Assembly: GCA_034189695.1 (NCBI GenBank)
Contig: JAXHUA010000160.1
Coordinates: 1 to 9,752 of the forward strand
Source: JAXHUA01 sp034189695
GTDB lineage: Bacteria; Chloroflexota; Dehalococcoidia; E44-bin15
Direction of reading: 5' to 3'
DNA length: 9,752 nt
Below the pieces are notes generated by a model, which saw only the letters and a list, made by a program, of their open reading frames with translations, ran no database searches and had not been told where the DNA came from. Below are positions 5,927 through 9,752 of this stretch, one piece after another. Numbering within the stretch: position 1 is the stretch's first letter; each line of letters starts with the position of its first letter. Position numbers and translations under genes: made by a program.

Positions 5927-7405
5927 CTACTTGAAGGGGTCCCAGCGAACGGTCTGCTTCTCGTACGCTGGAGGGAAGAATTGTAGGAATTCGTCGTAGT
6001 AGTAGAGCTCCTTGAAGCTGGCGTACGGCAAGCCATAAGGCGTCTTCGGCCGCAGCTTGATCTCCTCGGGGTCGATCACTCTGGATACTAGCATGTCCAT
6101 TACATCATCGGTCCCCACGCCCATAGCGAACCTGAGCTTCTCGCGGTTGGCGATCCTCTCCGGGATCATGTCGCGGAACGCCTCCCGGAGAATGAACTTC
6201 TCGACCTGCTTCTCACCGTAGATCTTCCATTCCATGGGGATCTTCTCGGCGAAGGCAACGACCTTGGCGTCGAGGAAGGGCGTCTTGTATACCATGCCGT
6301 TGGCCATCCAGGCGCGGTCCAGGCGCCTCAGCGCGGTGTTGTACGCGATCTCCAACAGCTTCCTGGCGAGTTCCTCTCTGTGCTTGTCGTCGATCACGTT
6401 GGGGCTCTTGAGAACCATGCGGTACCCGCCGAAAAGCTCGTCAGCGCCCTCGCCGACCAGGACGTAGTCGGAGTACTGCTTCGCCATTCTGGAGGCGTAG
6501 TAGTTGGAGATGAGCCCCGATATGCAGTCCTCGTCGAAGCTCTCCAGATACCACACTGCCTCGGGGATGAAGTCGGAGATGTCGGAATCGGTAATGCGGT
6601 AGATGTGATGCTCCAGCCCGAGGAAGTCCGCCATCAGTGTGGCATTCTGCAGGTCCGGCCCGGGCGCGCTGTCGACGGTAACGGTGAAGAGCTGCAGATC
6701 AGGGTTGAACTCCTTGGCAATGGTGGCGATGATGGAGCTATCCAGGCCGCCGCTGAGGGCCACGCCGTGGACACCATCCATCCTGATTCTGACCGCCTCT
6801 ATGAGCAAATCCCGCAGTGTCATTGCCGTCTGTTTGATGTCGCCCAGTTCAGGCACCTCTGGAACGAAAGGCGGAAATGGCTTCAGGCCCTCTTCCGTGC
6901 TGTATGTGTGAGCGGGGGGCAACTCGTGAATGTCGAAACGGATATGGTCTATGAGTCCCTTCATCTCGCTGCTGAAGCAGAACACGCCGTGTTCGGAGCC
7001 GTAGAAGAGAGGCCTGGCCCCGACCTGATCTCGAGCCAGGATGAGCTCGCCGTCGTCAACGATGGCGCACACGTAGCTTCCGTCGAGTTGGGAAAAACAT
7101 GCCTTGCCATGTTTCTCGTAGTACTCTCTGAACACCTCCACATCATGCTGCCCGGGTGCTTTACCATTGTAGAGCTCTCCATCGAACACGATGAACGGGG
7201 GCCTTCTCAGCGATGTGCAATGGGTCCTCTCCGGGGGCAGGTTGACTTCGTTAACACCCAGCGCACCGAAGCGGTTGGGCAGAGTCCTCAGCACCGTGGC
7301 ATCTGGACCGCGGTGATGCATCCGCTGCAGCATCTCGGCGACTTGCTCTCCGCATTCCTGCAGCACCTCCGCGCGAAGTGAGTAGATTCCGGCTATGCTT
7401 GCCAT
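5927..7405 (-). CDS. Asparagine-synthase-like protein lacking the glutaminase cysteine
   Basis: The 492 residues have the two-domain layout of glutamine-dependent asparagine synthase (AsnB). The N-terminal Ntn-type domain runs to about 175: HRGPD (31-35), FDGELYN (74-80), LDGSY (107-111), ARDQVGARPLFY (124-135). The C-terminal synthetase domain has the PP-loop SGGLDSS (218-224), GEGADELFGGY (318-328) and KTPFLD (374-379). AsnB begins Met-Cys and uses the freed Cys as glutaminase nucleophile. This protein begins MASIAGIY, so the Cys is Ala (GCA codon). The oxyanion-hole Asn is Asp75, and the usual RL(S/A)I arginine is absent near residue 52. Glutamine hydrolysis is therefore unlikely; the ATP-dependent half looks intact. 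Candidates are ammonia-dependent asparagine synthesis, or ligation to another amine, as in the Cys-less beta-lactam synthetases. The start is firm: GGAGGAG lies 6 bases upstream of the ATG. The gene follows the corrinoid gene by 39 bases, suggesting cotranscription. The stop codon is TAG. Confidence 0.92.
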   Translation of the reverse strand: MASIAGIYSLRAEVLQECGEQVAEMLQRMHHRGPDATVLRTLPNRFGALGVNEVNLPPERTHCTSLRRPPFIVFDGELYNGKAPGQHDVEVFREYYEKHGKACFSQLDGSYVCAIVDDGELILARDQVGARPLFYGSEHGVFCFSSEMKGLIDHIRFDIHELPPAHTYSTEEGLKPFPPFVPEVPELGDIKQTAMTLRDLLIEAVRIRMDGVHGVALSGGLDSSIIATIAKEFNPDLQLFTVTVDSAPGPDLQNATLMADFLGLEHHIYRITDSDISDFIPEAVWYLESFDEDCISGLISNYYASRMAKQYSDYVLVGEGADELFGGYRMVLKSPNVIDDKHREELARKLLEIAYNTALRRLDRAWMANGMVYKTPFLDAKVVAFAEKIPMEWKIYGEKQVEKFILREAFRDMIPERIANREKLRFAMGVGTDDVMDMLVSRVIDPEEIKLRPKTPYGLPYASFKELYYYDEFLQFFPPAYEKQTVRWDPFK

Positions 7406-7411
7406 GTAATG

Positions 7412-7418
7412 CTCCTCC
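7412..7418 (-). promoter_or_regulatory. Strong ribosome binding site fixing the Cys-less start
   Basis: Minus-strand GGAGGAG lies 6 bases from the ATG at 7405. It matters because it fixes translation at Met-Ala-Ser, which makes the absence of the second-position cysteine real and not a start-site error. Confidence 0.75.
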
Positions 7419-7444
7419 GTTGCAGATGTTGTCCCAGTGTACCG

Positions 7445-8131
7445 CTACGCCTTCGCCTCCTGGAAGCCGTCCAGTACCTTCACGGCCTGGAAACCGTCGA
7501 TGCAGTACGCATCCGCGCCAATCTCCCTGGCGTACTCATCGGATACCGCTGCTCCGCCGATAAGCACCTTGACGCTGTCTCTGACTCCACTCTCCTTGAG
7601 GGCATCGATCACCTCCCCCATGTTGACCATCGTGGTGGTCAGCAGGGCGGATAGCCCCAGATAGTCTGGGCGCTCGTCCCTGACGAAATCCACGATCTTC
7701 TCCGTCGGGACATCAATGCCCAGGTCGTGCACCTCATATCCCGCTCCCTTAAGCAGGATGGCGACGATGTTCTTGCCGATATCGTGAATGTCTCCTTTCA
7801 CTGTCGCGATAGCGAGCTTGCCCTTCGTCTCCACGTTTGAGGCTTCGAGAAGCGGCTTGAGAATGTCCATCGCTGCCCCGACCGCCTCAGCGGAGGCGAG
7901 CATGTCGGGGATGAAGTATTCCTTCTCGGAGAACTTCTCGCCGACAACCTTCATGCCGGCGGTAAGTCCCTCGGTGATTATCACATCGAGGGGGACGGAG
8001 TCGTCCAGTGCCATCTGCGTCAATTCGACTACCGCGGGCCCTGTGAGGTCTTCGTCGATGCCCTCGTCGTCCTGGGTCTTCCGTCCCTGTATCACGTTCT
8101 CTTTGAGTCGGGCAATGATGTCTTCGCTCAT
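7445..8131 (-). CDS. Corrinoid (cobalamin-binding) methyl-carrier protein, MttC/MtgC type
   Basis: This cytoplasmic 228-residue protein carries the methyl group between its methyltransferase partner and a second methyltransferase. An N-terminal helical B12-binding cap covers about residues 33-105 (LTQMALDDSVPLDVI, EKEYFIPDMLASAEA). The Rossmann cobalamin domain follows, with the lower-ligand motif DxHxxG in GDIHDIGKN (113-121; His116 would coordinate cobalt). Further conserved elements are GLSALLTTTM (159-168) and the nucleotide-loop GGAAVSDEYAREIGAD (192-207). Length and layout match small corrinoid proteins of methylamine, glycine betaine and methanol systems; the paralogues cannot be told apart by eye, so substrate comes from the neighbour. 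The ATG is 2 bases after the methyltransferase TAG stop, and its GGGAG ribosome site (8138-8142) lies at the end of that gene, which points to translational coupling. No reductive activator (RamA type) or second methyltransferase is in the window. Confidence 0.95.
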   Translation of the reverse strand: MSEDIIARLKENVIQGRKTQDDEGIDEDLTGPAVVELTQMALDDSVPLDVIITEGLTAGMKVVGEKFSEKEYFIPDMLASAEAVGAAMDILKPLLEASNVETKGKLAIATVKGDIHDIGKNIVAILLKGAGYEVHDLGIDVPTEKIVDFVRDERPDYLGLSALLTTTMVNMGEVIDALKESGVRDSVKVLIGGAAVSDEYAREIGADAYCIDGFQAVKVLDGFQEAKA

Positions 8132-8133
8132 TC

Positions 8134-9675
8134 CTATCTCCCTTCCTGGTAAACGTTCAGCCTGGGTAGAATGCCGGGAACCTCTTCGAATATCCTGGCC
8201 GTCGTCGCCTCGTCTATGTGCTCGACAGGTCTTGCCAGAAGCTCCTGCATTCTCTCGTAGGCCAGATAGAACACGTCGTCCGTTTCTCCGTCGCCCTCGA
8301 ACGGATACGGTGACGAGATCTCCCCGGTTCGCATCACCGGGCGGATATAGCGTATGTACAGCTTCTGGGGCGTTGCCGCCACTTCCCTCACCTGTTTCAG
8401 TACCTTGGCAACCTCTTCTTCATCCATACGCGCCGGTGTGAGGAAGAACTTGATCATCTTGAAGTGGGCGTCGTCCAGGACGGCCTGGAGGAGCGAGAAT
8501 ACCGAGTTGCAGTCGAGGAGCCCGTAGGCGCAGTGGAGGTACTGCGGTCCGGCCATGGTGACCACGATATCAGAGAAGAGCCGCTCTATCGACGCCTGCT
8601 GTCCTGGGATCTTGGTGTCACACACTCCGGAGGTGGAGTAGTTCGGTATGTTGTAGAAGCGTGCCATCTGAACGCAGTCGATGTTGTACTGACTCGTCTC
8701 GACCGAGCCGTACGAGTCGCCGAGTGTGTCCATTCGCGCCCTCACCGGCACGCTGCCGTAGATCACCGGGGTGCCCTTGTTGACCAGTTGTCCCAGCGCT
8801 ATCCCGGCGAGCACCTCGGCGTTTATCTGCGCCATGATGCCAACCTCTTTGATCGGCGCCGTCGTTCCCGCCTGGGGCGAGGAGGACACCACTATCGGCA
8901 GTCCCCTTCGACAGAAGTCGATGAACGTGTCCGTGGTATCGTCCACGAACTGAAGAGGGCTCTTGACCAGGCATGTAATCAAGGAGATGATGGGGTTCTC
9001 CTTCAGTTGCTCCTTACCACCCACTATTATCTCGGCCATGCGGACCACGTTGTCCATCTGCGCCAGATTCGTCAGCCCGGTCATGAAGTGCTTGGTGGTG
9101 TTGTTCAGGGACGCGAAGAACTTGTTGACGTCCTTGTTGTCCTCATTGATGTCTCTGTCCTGTATATTCACGGTACGAATGTATGCGTCCAGCGTGTCGA
9201 GGTGCTCACAGACGTGTGCCGACTGGCACAGGTCGGCTATCATGCCCCGTCGTGCGTGGAACTCCGGGACACGGACCTCCGTACTGGAGTCTGACTTCTT
9301 TACATAAGTAGGGAATTCGACGTCCAACCATATGTTGGTCTCCGAGCCGGAAACGAAGCACACCCGTGGCTCATCGCCCTTCATTATCAGGACATTGTCC
9401 GGGTTGCGGGCGCCGAGCTTGACCGTCTTCGGTGCACTCTCGATGGCATCGAGCACCAGCTTCTCAGGTAGCTTCAAATGCCAGCACGGCAGGTCGCTCG
9501 GCGAGACCCTTGCGACCTCAGCGCCGTTGCCATCGAATATCTCTGCGGCTTCCTTGTTGAAGCACAGCAGCCCAGGGTCGCTCAGAATCTCGATGGAGGC
9601 GTCGTGAATCCGCTGTACCTGTTCACCTGTCATGCGTTCATATGGATTCTGGATAAGAATGCCTTCTCTCGCCAC
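8134..9675 (-). CDS. MttB-family (non-pyrrolysine) trimethylamine/betaine-type methyltransferase
   Basis: This 513-residue TIM-barrel protein belongs to the MttB superfamily (PF06253), which moves a methyl group from a methylated amine to the cobalt of a partner corrinoid protein. Recognisable blocks are the N-terminus (PYERMTGEQVQRIHDASIEI), SGSETNIW (109-116), NNTTKHFMTG (191-200), SSPQAGTTAPI (265-275), AEVLAGIALGQLVNKGTPVIYG (286-307) and VCDTKIPGQQASIE (351-364). True trimethylamine MttB has an in-frame TAG read as pyrrolysine, near residue 334 in Methanosarcina. This frame is open throughout and ends with TAG. Non-pyrrolysine homologues such as MtgB use glycine betaine, proline betaine or carnitine, so a quaternary amine is the best guess; the actual substrate is unknown. 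The start is GTG at 9675, with GGGAGGT immediately upstream. It is the first gene seen in the minus-strand run; the 77 bases upstream show no convincing promoter. Confidence 0.93.
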   Translation of the reverse strand: MAREGILIQNPYERMTGEQVQRIHDASIEILSDPGLLCFNKEAAEIFDGNGAEVARVSPSDLPCWHLKLPEKLVLDAIESAPKTVKLGARNPDNVLIMKGDEPRVCFVSGSETNIWLDVEFPTYVKKSDSSTEVRVPEFHARRGMIADLCQSAHVCEHLDTLDAYIRTVNIQDRDINEDNKDVNKFFASLNNTTKHFMTGLTNLAQMDNVVRMAEIIVGGKEQLKENPIISLITCLVKSPLQFVDDTTDTFIDFCRRGLPIVVSSSPQAGTTAPIKEVGIMAQINAEVLAGIALGQLVNKGTPVIYGSVPVRARMDTLGDSYGSVETSQYNIDCVQMARFYNIPNYSTSGVCDTKIPGQQASIERLFSDIVVTMAGPQYLHCAYGLLDCNSVFSLLQAVLDDAHFKMIKFFLTPARMDEEEVAKVLKQVREVAATPQKLYIRYIRPVMRTGEISSPYPFEGDGETDDVFYLAYERMQELLARPVEHIDEATTARIFEEVPGILPRLNVYQEGR

Positions 9676-9678
9676 GTT

Positions 9679-9685
9679 ACCTCCC
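9679..9685 (-). promoter_or_regulatory. Ribosome binding site supporting the GTG start
   Basis: Minus-strand GGGAGGT lies 3 bases upstream of the GTG at 9673-9675. The spacing is slightly tight but the match is strong, and the next downstream ATG (residue 15) would remove part of the conserved N-terminal helix. This supports GTG as the start of the methyltransferase. Confidence 0.65.
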
Positions 9686-9752
9686 TCTTCTGCTTGTCGG
9701 TCTATACTGCTCCATCGTCGTATCGCGGGCCTAGTCCGTCAGGAGACCCTTT

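Noticed and set aside
4824..5999. A 391-codon + strand open frame opposite the metallo-beta-lactamase-fold gene
   Set aside because: It runs across two gene boundaries and has no recognisable motif, while the opposite strand encodes a conserved fold.
6380..7381. A 333-codon + strand open frame opposite the asparagine-synthase-like gene
   Set aside because: It mirrors the real gene's codon pattern and carries no family signature or ribosome site of note.
8134..8136. The TAG ending the methyltransferase as a possible pyrrolysine codon
   Set aside because: It lies after a complete C-terminus, and the corrinoid gene starts 2 bases later with its ribosome site already inside the upstream gene. 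Three other genes here also end in TAG.
8464..9294. A 276-codon + strand open frame opposite the methyltransferase gene
   Set aside because: The translation is low-complexity Val/His/Arg-rich shadow sequence. The minus-strand MttB-family protein explains the region.

Overview
This is a GC-rich bacterial window with dense coding and high GC at third codon positions. The lineage is an inference. An endonuclease-type MutL, an MttB-family methyltransferase without pyrrolysine, and a dispersed palindrome of a type I associate with Chloroflexota (Dehalococcoidia-like) and other environmental genomes together suggest an anaerobic, Chloroflexota-like bacterium. No rRNA, tRNA, CRISPR array or transposase was seen, and no gene-free stretch exceeds 300 bases.

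Layout: positions 1-162 are non-coding and hold a nested GC-rich hairpin (9-59) and a palindromic repeat (81-138) just upstream of mutL (163-1863, +). mutL converges, across a terminator-like hairpin, on a COG2159-type amidohydrolase-fold protein (1908-2765, -). The 235-base gap after that holds a small hairpin and a good sigma70-type promoter reading rightward into a small unknown gene (3001-3357, +). That gene converges on a five-gene minus-strand run which reads, in transcription order: MttB-family methyltransferase (9675-8134), corrinoid protein (8131-7445), asparagine-synthase-like protein (7405-5927), PhnP-like metallo-beta-lactamase-fold protein (5852-5010) and a stand-alone CoA-ligase alpha-type protein (4897-3455).

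How the genes may work together: the first two genes form a classic methyltransferase/corrinoid pair, translated from adjacent start sites only 2 bases apart. They would demethylate a methylated amine, probably a quaternary amine such as a betaine, onto a cobalamin protein. The next three genes are co-directional with growing gaps (39, 74 and 112 bases), so they may share the transcript, but the link is weaker.

The most unusual feature is that several enzymes keep their fold signatures but have changed catalytic residues. The asparagine-synthase-like protein lacks the Cys2 nucleophile and other glutaminase residues while keeping its ATP-binding synthetase site. The metallo-beta-lactamase protein has HxDxDH in place of HxHxDH and lacks the third metal histidine. 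The amidohydrolase-fold protein has QxQ in place of HxH. The CoA-ligase protein has its phosphohistidine but no ATP-grasp partner in view. A methyl-corrinoid module joined to a Cys-less, ATP-dependent amide-forming enzyme is the best candidate here for an undescribed pathway.
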